Assembly (NCBI GenBank): GCA_028714035.1
Contig: JAQTNA010000016.1
Span: 19,454-83,453 of the forward strand
DNA length: 64,000 nt
Direction: 5' to 3'
Source: Rhodocyclaceae bacterium
GTDB lineage: Bacteria; Pseudomonadota; Gammaproteobacteria; Burkholderiales; Rhodocyclaceae
Shown here: piece by piece, positions 19,601 to 26,514 of the stretch
Position numbering within the stretch: position 1 is the stretch's first letter
Layout of the letters: the number at the start of each line of letters is the position of its first letter
Notes under the pieces: model-generated
The model's database searches: none
What the model saw: the letters and a program-made list of their open reading frames with translations, nothing else
Told to the model about the DNA's origin: nothing
Program-made: the position numbers and the translations under genes

Positions 19601-20369
19601 CAGCGGGTCGGCCGACGGCACCGGCGCTGCGGCCAGTTTCAACTGGACCTACGGCATCACCACGGACGGCACCAACGTGTATGTGGCGGACACCTGGAAC
19701 AGCAAGATACGCAAGGTGGTCATCGCCACCGGGGTGGTCACGACCCTGGCGGGATCGGCAAGCGCTGGTTCCACCAATGGCACGGGCGCGGGCGCGAGCT
19801 TCAACTCTCCCTATGGAATCACCACGGACGGCACCAGCCTCTACGTTGCGGACACCAGCAACCACCTGATCCGCAAGATCGTGATCGCCACCGGCGTCGT
19901 CACCACCGTCGCGGGAACAGGTGCGTCGGGGAGCGCCAACGGTACGGGGACGGCCGCAGCCTTCAATCAACCCAGGGGCATCACCACGGACGGCACTTCC
20001 CTGTATGTCACCGAGTATGGAGGCAACAAGATCCGCAGGATCGTGATCGCCACGGGGGCCGTCACCACCCTGGCGGGCACGGGTACGGCGGGTTCGACGG
20101 ATGGTGCGGTAGCGGTGGCCACCTTTAACCAGCCGTCGAACGTCACTTGCGACGGTACGAATCTCTATGTAACGGATGCCAGTTCCAAGGTACGCAAGGT
20201 CGTGATTGCCACTGGGATGGTTTCCACCCTGGCGGGCAGCGGTGCCATCGCCTCGGTAGATGGCACCCTGACCGGCGCATCCCTCTATCAGCCCAATGGC
20301 ATCACCACGGACGGCGTCAGCTTGTTCGTTGCGGAGGGGAATACCGGCAAGGTGAGAAGGATCCGGTAG
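16626..20369 (+). CDS. Secreted beta-propeller and fibronectin type III repeat protein
   Basis: A 1247-residue exported protein of unknown function. The order is a signal peptide (residues 1-28, ending VYA-AN); two related domains of about 100 residues built on GWNL...W.WD....W.F..P....GTL..Y and ending GxGFWVN/GEGYWVN; a first NHL-type propeller (LWVADTSNRAIRKLDPATG); three fibronectin III domains about 90 residues each, with repeated YDVYRATS and YYYKVVA text; and a second propeller with about six blades reading GITTDGT.LYVADT....IRK.VIATG.VTTLAG. ATG 16626 is chosen for the signal peptide. No sorting signal or anchor is seen at the C-terminus. It is likely a surface or extracellular matrix protein. 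Confidence 0.85.
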   Translation: MSMKNLKHIFRQALFAFMMFCGAHVYAANVSYPINLASGWNLLGNSLDVPLDVKTTLGAHAEVVSVWKWDATAKSWAFYSPSLDTAGTLVAYAGARGYAVLSSIAPGEGYWVNATGAFALGTQTGSGFSLSPAQLLTGWNLSATADDVAPTLFSSSMGSVTSLWAWDNATGTWYFHAPNLQANGTLASYIASKNYLDFGARTLGNGLGFWVNYAGASGGAGGSGTPACMISAGTAKICYETLPVPFTCDAKGMNNSTWILDYAGYTAQSAKAYQALSTCTGSGYNMAGTVFTTVANDAVVLTPFGTTLSLNGDYLDATGNAARFYFNNGFGTVSGIAWDGTYLWVADTSNRAIRKLDPATGAVTSLAVQITDPRGTFNPLIAPKGITSDNANLYVTDQHSIYQISKTTGVVTVLSGWTYGPVAGGMGDIRVGTLPTTSTPSGITTDGTYLYFSDLDYTSVPGSVIKMNLATKVFTAVATGGASNAFTAAGPRGLTTDGTNLYVVQGGSRTIQKIVIATGQSSVLAGNSVQSAMRDGVGEAAVFAAPTDITTDGTYLYVTDSTVVSGFDTIRKIEISTGIVTTLAGGSSAGFLDGDGNVALFNGLGGITNIGSTLYVTDNLSAVRKIVYGAAAQGIGNILTPRVPVAPTAAATTASATAINVSWSAVNTATGYHVYRATTPNQALSAMTRLTATPITATSYLNSGLALGAYYYTVVALNAVGPGPASAEVSANTNPPTAPGGLSATNVGSGSINLNWTAASGATGYDVYRATSAGQALASMTRLTSTPTAALTYSDTGLATATLYYYKVVAINGAGSATSSEVSSVSSAPTTPTGVTATATGTTTISVTWSAVTGASTYDVYRSGTAAQAIGSMTKLTATPTAGTTWPDTGLTASTPYYYKVVANNAAGSSNASSEATATTNAPAPTTQLLGGAIQGVVPSFSAVSTFATGYSVPTDVTSDGTNLYAWARNGYRLYKIVIATGVATSVAGSGSSGSADGTGAAASFNWTYGITTDGTNVYVADTWNSKIRKVVIATGVVTTLAGSASAGSTNGTGAGASFNSPYGITTDGTSLYVADTSNHLIRKIVIATGVVTTVAGTGASGSANGTGTAAAFNQPRGITTDGTSLYVTEYGGNKIRRIVIATGAVTTLAGTGTAGSTDGAVAVATFNQPSNVTCDGTNLYVTDASSKVRKVVIATGMVSTLAGSGAIASVDGTLTGASLYQPNGITTDGVSLFVAEGNTGKVRRIR

Positions 20370-20476
20370 GAACTCGGGTGCGATGCGCAGCGCATTGCAC
20401 CACAACGATCACGGCAACAACCCGGCGCAATGCCCTTCGGCTATTGAGCCCGCGTTGTGAACGCCGGCAAGGCCAA

Positions 20477-20504
20477 GCATAACCCCTCCCCGGAGGGGTT
20501 ATGC
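20477..20504. promoter_or_regulatory. Perfect inverted repeat upstream of PEP-CTERM gene
   Basis: GCATAACCCCTCC and its exact complement flank a two-base centre. As DNA it would suit a dimeric regulator; as RNA it would be a long hairpin. No T run follows. The core TCCCCGGAGGGGTTA resembles TCCTCGGAGGGGTTA at 16342-16356, ahead of the other cargo gene. Confidence 0.55.
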
Positions 20505-20538
20505 ACATTGCCGAGATATCGCAACATCTCGGCAATGT
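20505..20538. promoter_or_regulatory. Second perfect inverted repeat, directly adjacent
   Basis: ACATTGCCGAGAT at 20505-20517 pairs exactly with 20526-20538 around an eight-base loop. It touches the preceding inverted repeat and ends 62 bases before the ATG, so both would lie in the leader or promoter of the PEP-CTERM gene. Confidence 0.55.
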
Positions 20539-20600
20539 TCGTCCGGCCGCCCGGGAAATTGTCATTTTCCGATCGCCTCATCCGAGTTCAGGAGAAACAC

Positions 20601-21521
20601 ATGCGTCTGACCCACCGTCTCATTCCCGGCCTGTTGGCCGCCCTGGTAGCCGCTCCATCCGCCTTCGCCACCACTATCTCCGCTTCCGGCTACACCGCCA
20701 CCGACGCCATCCCCTTCCATTGGGATGAACTGACTAACGGCTATAACAACCCGGTTGCCGGCGCCACCCGCGTGCTCGGGAACAACGACGACTCGCTCGC
20801 CTCCATGTCCATGGAATACCTGGCGCCGACCGATAGGAGTCCGCAAAACCATATCGGCATGGATTTCTTCATGTTCGGCAGCGCAATCTCCCGCTGGTAC
20901 AATCCCGGAGTCATGTTCATCAGCTCCAACGGCCTGCTGTCCTTCGGCTGTCCGGCCCACTACAACGCCAGCGGTCAGACGATTACCTGTTACCCAACCT
21001 CAACCAGCGGCAATACCGCCCTCAACGTAAACTGGCTCAACGCGCCCTCCATCGCCGCGGCCTGGGATGACTGGACCACCACTCCCAACAGCACCGACGG
21101 GGTTTATTGGGCGTTCCTGGGCGCGGTCGGCAGCAAACGGCTTGTCGTCGAGTGGCATGACACGATGCGTTACGGAAGCGGCAATCCCACGACGGTCAGC
21201 TTCGAAACGGTACTGTACGAAGCGACCAACCAGGTCGAACTGCGCTATCTGAAGATGGCTACCGGCAACAGCGCCACGGCGCAGGGCGTCTCGGCCACCG
21301 CGGGTATTCGGGACGCACCGACGATCCCCAGTGGCGCCACCGACAACTATCTGCAATGGTCCATGAACCAGGCGGTGCTGACGGGCGGTACGTCCATCCT
21401 GTTTACGCCGGATGCCGTGGCGCAATCCGGCGGGGCCTCGGTCCCGGAACCCGGTAGTTACGGCCTGTTGGCCGTGGGCCTGGGGCTGATGGGCCGCAGC
21501 CTGCGCCGCCGCAAGGCCTGA
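20601..21521 (+). CDS. PEP-CTERM sorting-domain protein
   Basis: A 306-residue exported protein with a signal peptide (residues 1-23, PSAFA-TT). It ends in the exosortase signal: VPEPGS, a hydrophobic stretch GLLAVGLGLMG, then RRRK. Such proteins are cleaved by exosortase and reach the surface of exopolysaccharide-forming bacteria. The body (GVMFISSNGLLSFG, AAWDDW, RLVVEWHD, VSFETVLYEATNQVELRY) resembles nidogen-like or lectin-like repeats of secreted proteins; no enzyme motif is seen. AGGAG precedes the ATG. No exosortase gene is in the window. Confidence 0.9.
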   Translation: MRLTHRLIPGLLAALVAAPSAFATTISASGYTATDAIPFHWDELTNGYNNPVAGATRVLGNNDDSLASMSMEYLAPTDRSPQNHIGMDFFMFGSAISRWYNPGVMFISSNGLLSFGCPAHYNASGQTITCYPTSTSGNTALNVNWLNAPSIAAAWDDWTTTPNSTDGVYWAFLGAVGSKRLVVEWHDTMRYGSGNPTTVSFETVLYEATNQVELRYLKMATGNSATAQGVSATAGIRDAPTIPSGATDNYLQWSMNQAVLTGGTSILFTPDAVAQSGGASVPEPGSYGLLAVGLGLMGRSLRRRKA

Positions 21522-21557
21522 CCGCCCCAGTAGTCAGTCATGCTGAATCTAATGGCT

Positions 21558-21601
21558 GTGGGGCCGGCTTCAGCCGGCCATGGCGGACTGAAGTCCGCCC
21601 C
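21558..21601. repeat. REP-like pair (GGCCGGCTTCAGCCGGCC type)
   Basis: Palindromes at 21562-21579 and 21582-21599 (GGCGGACTGAAGTCCGCC), between the convergent PEP-CTERM and response-regulator genes. The same pair recurs at 42858-42927. Confidence 0.75.
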
Positions 21602-21635
21602 AGGTATATGCGTTTTACATTGACCGACTACCAGA

Positions 21636-22244
21636 TCAAGAACCGCCCTGGAGTTTCAGCACCAGGTCCAGCCGGTTCTTGACCCGGTGATAGGCCAGCA
21701 GCGACGACACGTATTCCTTGACGGTGTATTCGGATAGTCCGAGTTCCCGCGCGATGAGTTTGTTCGAGGCGCCGCGTAGCAGGCATACCTGGACTTTCCG
21801 TAGGCGCGGAGACAGGCTTCGAATGTCCCCATCCGGTGAGCCATTCAGCAGCCGGGACAGGTGTTCGGGGACAAATACCTCCCCGGCCCGGACGGCGGAA
21901 AAGCAGGTGACGATCTGGTCCGGGTCGGCTGCCTTGGAAATGAAACCCCTTACCCCGGCGCCCAAGGCCGCCCTCAGCAACTCCACGGGGGTATCGGCGG
22001 AAATCAGGATCGTCTTTCCCGCCCAGGGCGAATCCCACACGTGGCGCACGAATTCCCGTTGCGGGTCATCCGGCAGGTTGATGTCCAGAAACAGCCAGTC
22101 CAGCCGGGTGGGGCCGTCCATCACGGCGCGGGCCTGCGCCACCGTGTTGGCGCTGTGAACCCGGCTCGTCGGATGGATCGCCGACAACAGTCCGGTCAAC
22201 CCGTGGCAGGTGAGCGGATGGTCGTCGACGATCAGGATGTTCAT
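21636..22244 (-). CDS. LuxR-family response regulator
   Basis: A 202-residue two-component regulator: receiver domain with acidic pair DDH at residues 7-9 and the phospho-acceptor in LFLDINLPDD, then a LuxR/FixJ helix-turn-helix (LSPRLRKVQVCLLRGASNKLIARELGLSEYTVKEYV). The start overlaps the kinase stop by four bases (ATGA), so the two are a cognate pair. The gene faces the PEP-CTERM gene and may control the segment it lies in. Confidence 0.92.
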   Translation of the reverse strand: MNILIVDDHPLTCHGLTGLLSAIHPTSRVHSANTVAQARAVMDGPTRLDWLFLDINLPDDPQREFVRHVWDSPWAGKTILISADTPVELLRAALGAGVRGFISKAADPDQIVTCFSAVRAGEVFVPEHLSRLLNGSPDGDIRSLSPRLRKVQVCLLRGASNKLIARELGLSEYTVKEYVSSLLAYHRVKNRLDLVLKLQGGS

Positions 22245-24043
22245 GATTGCTCCGGTATCGGGTCGGCGACTTGCGGCAGCAGGGCGCAGAGGGTGGCGGC
22301 AAGCAGGCTCGGCGCCACGGGTTTCGACAGTACCAGGTAGCCCGCCTCGGCGGCCTCCGCGTGTACCGCCTCCGCCAGTTCGCCAGTCTGCAACAATCCG
22401 GCCGCCTTGGGGAAGTGTTCCTGCAGGAATGCCAGTACGGCTATGCCGTTCAGCGGCCCCGGCAGGCGATAGTCGCACAGGACGCATTCCGGCTGCCAAC
22501 CATCATTGCAAACATTCATCACACCTTCGTCACCCCGGCTGGCCATGCGCAGGTCTATGCCCCATCCGCAAAGCAGTGCCTTCATGGCTTCGCGTACCAT
22601 CGGATCGTCGTCCACCAGCAGCAAGCGCAGGCCCTTGAGGCCGGGGGGCGGCGCATGCGGCGCAGCCACATCCGGCGGCAGCCGTTCCGATGCCAGGGAC
22701 CAGGCGGGAAAGGACAGGCGGAAGCGGCTTCCCCGGAATGGGCGCGAACGCAGGGACAGACCGATGTGTAGCGCCTGGACGGCCTGCTTGACGATGGCCA
22801 GGCCCAGGCCCAGTCCCTTGCCGCGGTCCCTCTCGGGATTTCCCACCTGATAATAGGGTTGAAACACGCGCTCGTGATCTTCGGCCGGAATGCCTATCCC
22901 GGTATCCCACACTTCCAGCCACAGGCCGCCATCGTGTCCGCGGCGCAGGTTGAGCAGCACGCCGCCCCGCTCCGTATAACGTAGCGCGTTTCCCAGAAGG
23001 TTGCCCACGATGCGCTCCAGCAGAACCTTGTCGCTTTGCACCAGGGTGGTCTCCAGGCCGTCCGCGATGCGCGAGCGCAACTGGAGGTTCTTGTCTTCCG
23101 CATCCAGCCGGTAGCGGGAAATGCACCGGCGCATGAGTGTCGCCAGGGGAATTTCCGTGAGGAGGGGCTTCTCGGCGCCGGTTTCCAGGCGCGAGAGTTC
23201 CATCAGGGCATTGAACAAGGTGCTGATGGATTGTCCGGCCGAGGCGATGTGCAGCAGGAGCGGGTCTGCCGCCGCGGCCGGGTTCTGCTGCCGATAGGCC
23301 TCGATCAGCAGCAGCAGGGCATGCACCGGCTGACGCAGGTCATGGCTGGCGGCGGCCAGGAATTCGGATTTCTCACGGTTGGCACGATCCGCCTTCTCGG
23401 CCTGCTCGGCGCTCTTCCGCGCCAGGGCTTCGTTGATCAGGCGCAGCCTGACCGAAGTCAGGACCGTATTGTGGGCATTCCTGGCGACGAAGCCCAGCAC
23501 GACCATGTAGATGGCGCACATGCCCGCCACGTAGAGGGCATGCTCGCCGAACGCGGGCGGGATGAACAGTGCCATCAGCGCCGTGCCGATCGCCATGCTG
23601 GCGATGAATCCGGGTAGATCGTAGGCCGGATTGCTGGCGGCCGAATAGGCCAGGACACCGGCGAAGGCGGTCATGATCATGAGGTTATGCACGTCCTTCG
23701 AGGGCACCAGCAGCATGCCCTCCGCGCCCCAGCAGGCGCCGGTCAGGCACAGCGCCACCATATGAGCCAGGTGCCAGCCACGCAAGGTGGATGGTGGCAC
23801 CGAGGGCGCCTGCGCCAGATGGCGGAAACGCCAGATGCTCAGCCACATGACCAGGTTCGAGAGCATTACCATGGCCAGCCAGCTCCTGAGCAGCGACGGG
23901 GCCACGGCGCCGCGGGCGCCCGCAGCCACGATCAGGGGCAGGACGACATGGCCCACGGTGTGCATGATCAGGTTGCGGTGCCCCAGCCTGAACAGCTCGA
24001 TCTGAACTTCAGGTTCCGGGGGGCGCAGCACGTTCAAGAACAT
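22241..24043 (-). CDS. Hybrid sensor histidine kinase
   Basis: About 600 residues: an N-terminal membrane domain of about five or six hydrophobic segments (to about residue 190) with no large periplasmic loop; a short coiled coil; a kinase core with His in AAASHDLRQPVHALLLL; ATPase boxes NLLGNALRYT, DTGIGIP and GKGLGLGLAIVKQ; then a C-terminal receiver (LLLVDDDPMVREAM, acceptor in CVLCDYRLPG). The SHDLRQP form is that of membrane-sensor hybrids often paired with LuxR regulators. ATG 24043 is preferred to a TTG seven codons upstream. The signal is unknown. Confidence 0.9.
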   Translation of the reverse strand: MFLNVLRPPEPEVQIELFRLGHRNLIMHTVGHVVLPLIVAAGARGAVAPSLLRSWLAMVMLSNLVMWLSIWRFRHLAQAPSVPPSTLRGWHLAHMVALCLTGACWGAEGMLLVPSKDVHNLMIMTAFAGVLAYSAASNPAYDLPGFIASMAIGTALMALFIPPAFGEHALYVAGMCAIYMVVLGFVARNAHNTVLTSVRLRLINEALARKSAEQAEKADRANREKSEFLAAASHDLRQPVHALLLLIEAYRQQNPAAAADPLLLHIASAGQSISTLFNALMELSRLETGAEKPLLTEIPLATLMRRCISRYRLDAEDKNLQLRSRIADGLETTLVQSDKVLLERIVGNLLGNALRYTERGGVLLNLRRGHDGGLWLEVWDTGIGIPAEDHERVFQPYYQVGNPERDRGKGLGLGLAIVKQAVQALHIGLSLRSRPFRGSRFRLSFPAWSLASERLPPDVAAPHAPPPGLKGLRLLLVDDDPMVREAMKALLCGWGIDLRMASRGDEGVMNVCNDGWQPECVLCDYRLPGPLNGIAVLAFLQEHFPKAAGLLQTGELAEAVHAEAAEAGYLVLSKPVAPSLLAATLCALLPQVADPIPEQS

Positions 24044-24142
24044 GTGGCGACCCGATTGGCACAAGAGATCCGGGACGAGCGCAGGAACGAGCTTGCTCCC
24101 GATACGGAAGAAGAGGGGGGATGCATGGCGCCGTGTCGGGCT

Positions 24143-26410
24143 TCAGGCCGCTTCCAGCTTGGCGATGGACAGCGCCAGCCACTTGCTGCCCGCCGAGCCG
24201 AAATTGACCTGCACCCGGGCGTCCGTGCCCGCGCCTTCGGCGGCGACGATGACACCCATGCCGAACCGGGCGTGGCGCACGTTCTGGCCGATGCGGAAAC
24301 CGCCGGTGTCGGGCACCGAGCCGTAACCGCGCTGCCGGCTGCGCGGTGTTGCCACGGTGGCCGCGCGTTCCGGTTGGTAGTAGCGGGCGGCCGGCTCGGC
24401 GACGAAGCCCCGGGGTGATTTCTTCGGCGTCAGCCACTTGGTGAGGCCGGCGGGAATCTCGTCCAGGAAACGGGATTGCAGGTTGTAGCGGGTCTGGCCG
24501 TGCAGCATGCGCGTGTCGGCGAAGGACAGGTAGAGGCGCTTCCGGGCGCGGGTTACCGCCACGTACATGAGCCGGCGCTCCTCCTCCAGGCCCTTGGTTT
24601 CCATGGCCGAGTTCTCGTGGGGAAACAGGCCTTCCTCCAGGCCGGACAGGAACACCACATCGAACTCCAGGCCCTTGGCGGCGTGCACCGTCATGAGTTG
24701 CAGGGCGTCTTCCCCTTCGCCCGCCTGGTGCTCCCCGGCCTCCAGGGAGGCGTGGGCCAGGAAGGCGGCCAGATGGCTCTGCCCCTCTTCGATGCTGCCT
24801 TCCTCGGCGATGAAGTTGATGGCGGCGTTGACCAGTTCGCCCAGGTTCTCCAGCCGCTCCTGGCCTTCCTTCTCCGTTTCGTAGTGCCGGCGCAGGCCCG
24901 AGATGTCCAGGACGTGGTCCACCAGTTCCGGCAGCGGCAGGTCGTCCGATACCTCGGACATGCCCTCGATCATGTGGGCGAAGTTCGCCAGGCTTGCCCC
25001 CGCCTTGCCGCCGATCCGGCCCATGGCGCCGAAGAGGCTGGTGCCGCCCGCCTGGGCCGCATCCTGGAGGCTCTCCAGGCTGCGGGCACCGATGCCCCGG
25101 GTCGGGAAATTCACCACGCGCATGAAGGCGGTATCGTCGTCCCGGTTGGCGATGAGGCGCAGGTAGGCCAGGGCGTGCTTCACCTCCTGGCGCTCGAAGA
25201 AGCGCAGGCCGCCATAGACCCGGTAGGCCAGGCCCGCCGAGAACAGGGCGTGTTCCAGCACCCGGGACTGGGCATTGGATCGGTAGAGGAGCGCCATCTG
25301 GCTGCGGGCGTAGCCGTCCCGGGCCAGGGCGCGGATTTCCTCCACGATCCAGCGGGCTTCGTCCAGGTCGCTGGCGGCCTCGAACAGCCGGATCGGCTCG
25401 CCGGCCCCCGCCTCGGTCCACAGGTTCTTGCCCAGGCGCGCCGAGTTGTTCTTGATGATGGCGTTGGCGGCATCCAGGATGTTGCCGTGGGAGCGGTAGT
25501 TCTGTTCCAGGCGGATGACGTTTTCCACCCGGAATTCCCGCTCGAAGTCCCGCATGTTGCCCACGTCCGCGCCGCGAAAGGCGTAGATGGACTGGTCGTC
25601 GTCTCCCACGGCGAACATCGCGGTCGGAGCTTTCGCGCCTTCGGCGCGCACGACGTTCCCCTCCCCTTCAAGGGAAGGGGCTAGGGGTAGGGATGGGGTT
25701 CCGTAGCCCGCCAGGAGCTTCAGCCACAGGTATTGCAGCCGGTTGGTGTCCTGGAACTCGTCCACCAGGATGTGCTGGAAACGGTTCTGGTAGTGGGCGC
25801 GCAGGATCTCGTTGTTGGACAGCAACTCGTAACAGCGCAGCAGCAGTTCGGCGAAGTCCACCACGCCTTCCTTCTGGCACTGGGCGTCGTAGGCGGCATA
25901 AAGCTCCACCCGCTCCCGGGTGAAATTGTCCCAGGCCTCCACCGCGCCGGCCCTGAGGCCCGCCTCCTTCTGGCCGTTGATGAAGTGCTGCAACTCCCGG
26001 GGCGGGAACTTCTCGTCGTCCTTGTTGAGCGTCTTCAGGAGGCGCTTGATGGCCGCCAACTGGTCGGAGGAATCCAGGATCTGAAACAGGGAAGGCAGGC
26101 CCGCTTCCCGGTGGTGGGCGCGCAGCATGCGGTTGCACAAGCCGTGGAAGGTGCCGATCCACATGCCCCGGGTGTTGATGGGCAGGAGCGCGGCCAGCCG
26201 CGTCAGCATCTCCTTGGACGCCTTGTTGGTGAAGGTGACGGCCAGCACCGAGTGGGGCGTGGCCTGCCCGGTCTGGATCAGCCAGGCCAGGCGCGTGGTC
26301 AGGACGCGGGTCTTGCCCGAGCCCGCGCCCGCCAGGATCAGGGCATGCCGGGGCGGCAGGGTGACGGCGGTCCGTTGTTCCGGGTTGAGCTTGGCGAGGA
26401 AGTCTGACAT
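24143..26410 (-). CDS. uvrD: DNA helicase II (UvrD/PcrA family)
   Basis: Superfamily 1 helicase for excision and mismatch repair. The 755 residues contain LNPEQRTAV, the Walker A AGAGSGKT near residue 30, VDEFQDTN, VGDDDQSIYAFRGAD, LEQNYRSHGNI, MTVHAAKGLEFDVVFL and VAVTRARKRLYL. ATG 26410 gives the normal N-terminus. An extra segment near residues 236-264 (GTPSLPLAPSLEGEG then NVVRAEGAKAPTA) lies just before the DDDQS motif and comes from a palindromic repeat. The last 184 bp are duplicated at 16095-16278. Confidence 0.95.
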   Translation of the reverse strand: MSDFLAKLNPEQRTAVTLPPRHALILAGAGSGKTRVLTTRLAWLIQTGQATPHSVLAVTFTNKASKEMLTRLAALLPINTRGMWIGTFHGLCNRMLRAHHREAGLPSLFQILDSSDQLAAIKRLLKTLNKDDEKFPPRELQHFINGQKEAGLRAGAVEAWDNFTRERVELYAAYDAQCQKEGVVDFAELLLRCYELLSNNEILRAHYQNRFQHILVDEFQDTNRLQYLWLKLLAGYGTPSLPLAPSLEGEGNVVRAEGAKAPTAMFAVGDDDQSIYAFRGADVGNMRDFEREFRVENVIRLEQNYRSHGNILDAANAIIKNNSARLGKNLWTEAGAGEPIRLFEAASDLDEARWIVEEIRALARDGYARSQMALLYRSNAQSRVLEHALFSAGLAYRVYGGLRFFERQEVKHALAYLRLIANRDDDTAFMRVVNFPTRGIGARSLESLQDAAQAGGTSLFGAMGRIGGKAGASLANFAHMIEGMSEVSDDLPLPELVDHVLDISGLRRHYETEKEGQERLENLGELVNAAINFIAEEGSIEEGQSHLAAFLAHASLEAGEHQAGEGEDALQLMTVHAAKGLEFDVVFLSGLEEGLFPHENSAMETKGLEEERRLMYVAVTRARKRLYLSFADTRMLHGQTRYNLQSRFLDEIPAGLTKWLTPKKSPRGFVAEPAARYYQPERAATVATPRSRQRGYGSVPDTGGFRIGQNVRHARFGMGVIVAAEGAGTDARVQVNFGSAGSKWLALSIAKLEAA
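25640..25708. repeat. Palindromic repeat inserted in frame in uvrD
   Basis: Within uvrD the + strand reads CCCCTCCCCTTCAAGGGAAG, a near palindrome, followed by GGTAGGGATGGGGTTCCG. The same two blocks occur in leuS at 29970-30080. The length keeps the uvrD frame. Confidence 0.7.
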
Positions 26411-26514
26411 GGTGGGCGGGGCGAAAGTGAGGGGCGGATTATACCGCCGTCGGTCCGGACCCTTGCCGCCAAGGCCGCCGTCCTCTTCCATGCTGGCACC
26501 ATTCCTGGGATAGT

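Noticed and set aside
19500..20340. Regular repeats resembling a CRISPR array
   Set aside because: The period is about 165-170 bases, in frame, and encodes NHL propeller blades; there are no spacers or cas genes.
15967..26410. Segment as a prophage or integron
   Set aside because: No integrase, structural phage genes, attC-like sites or transposases were found; only the duplicated uvrD end supports acquisition.
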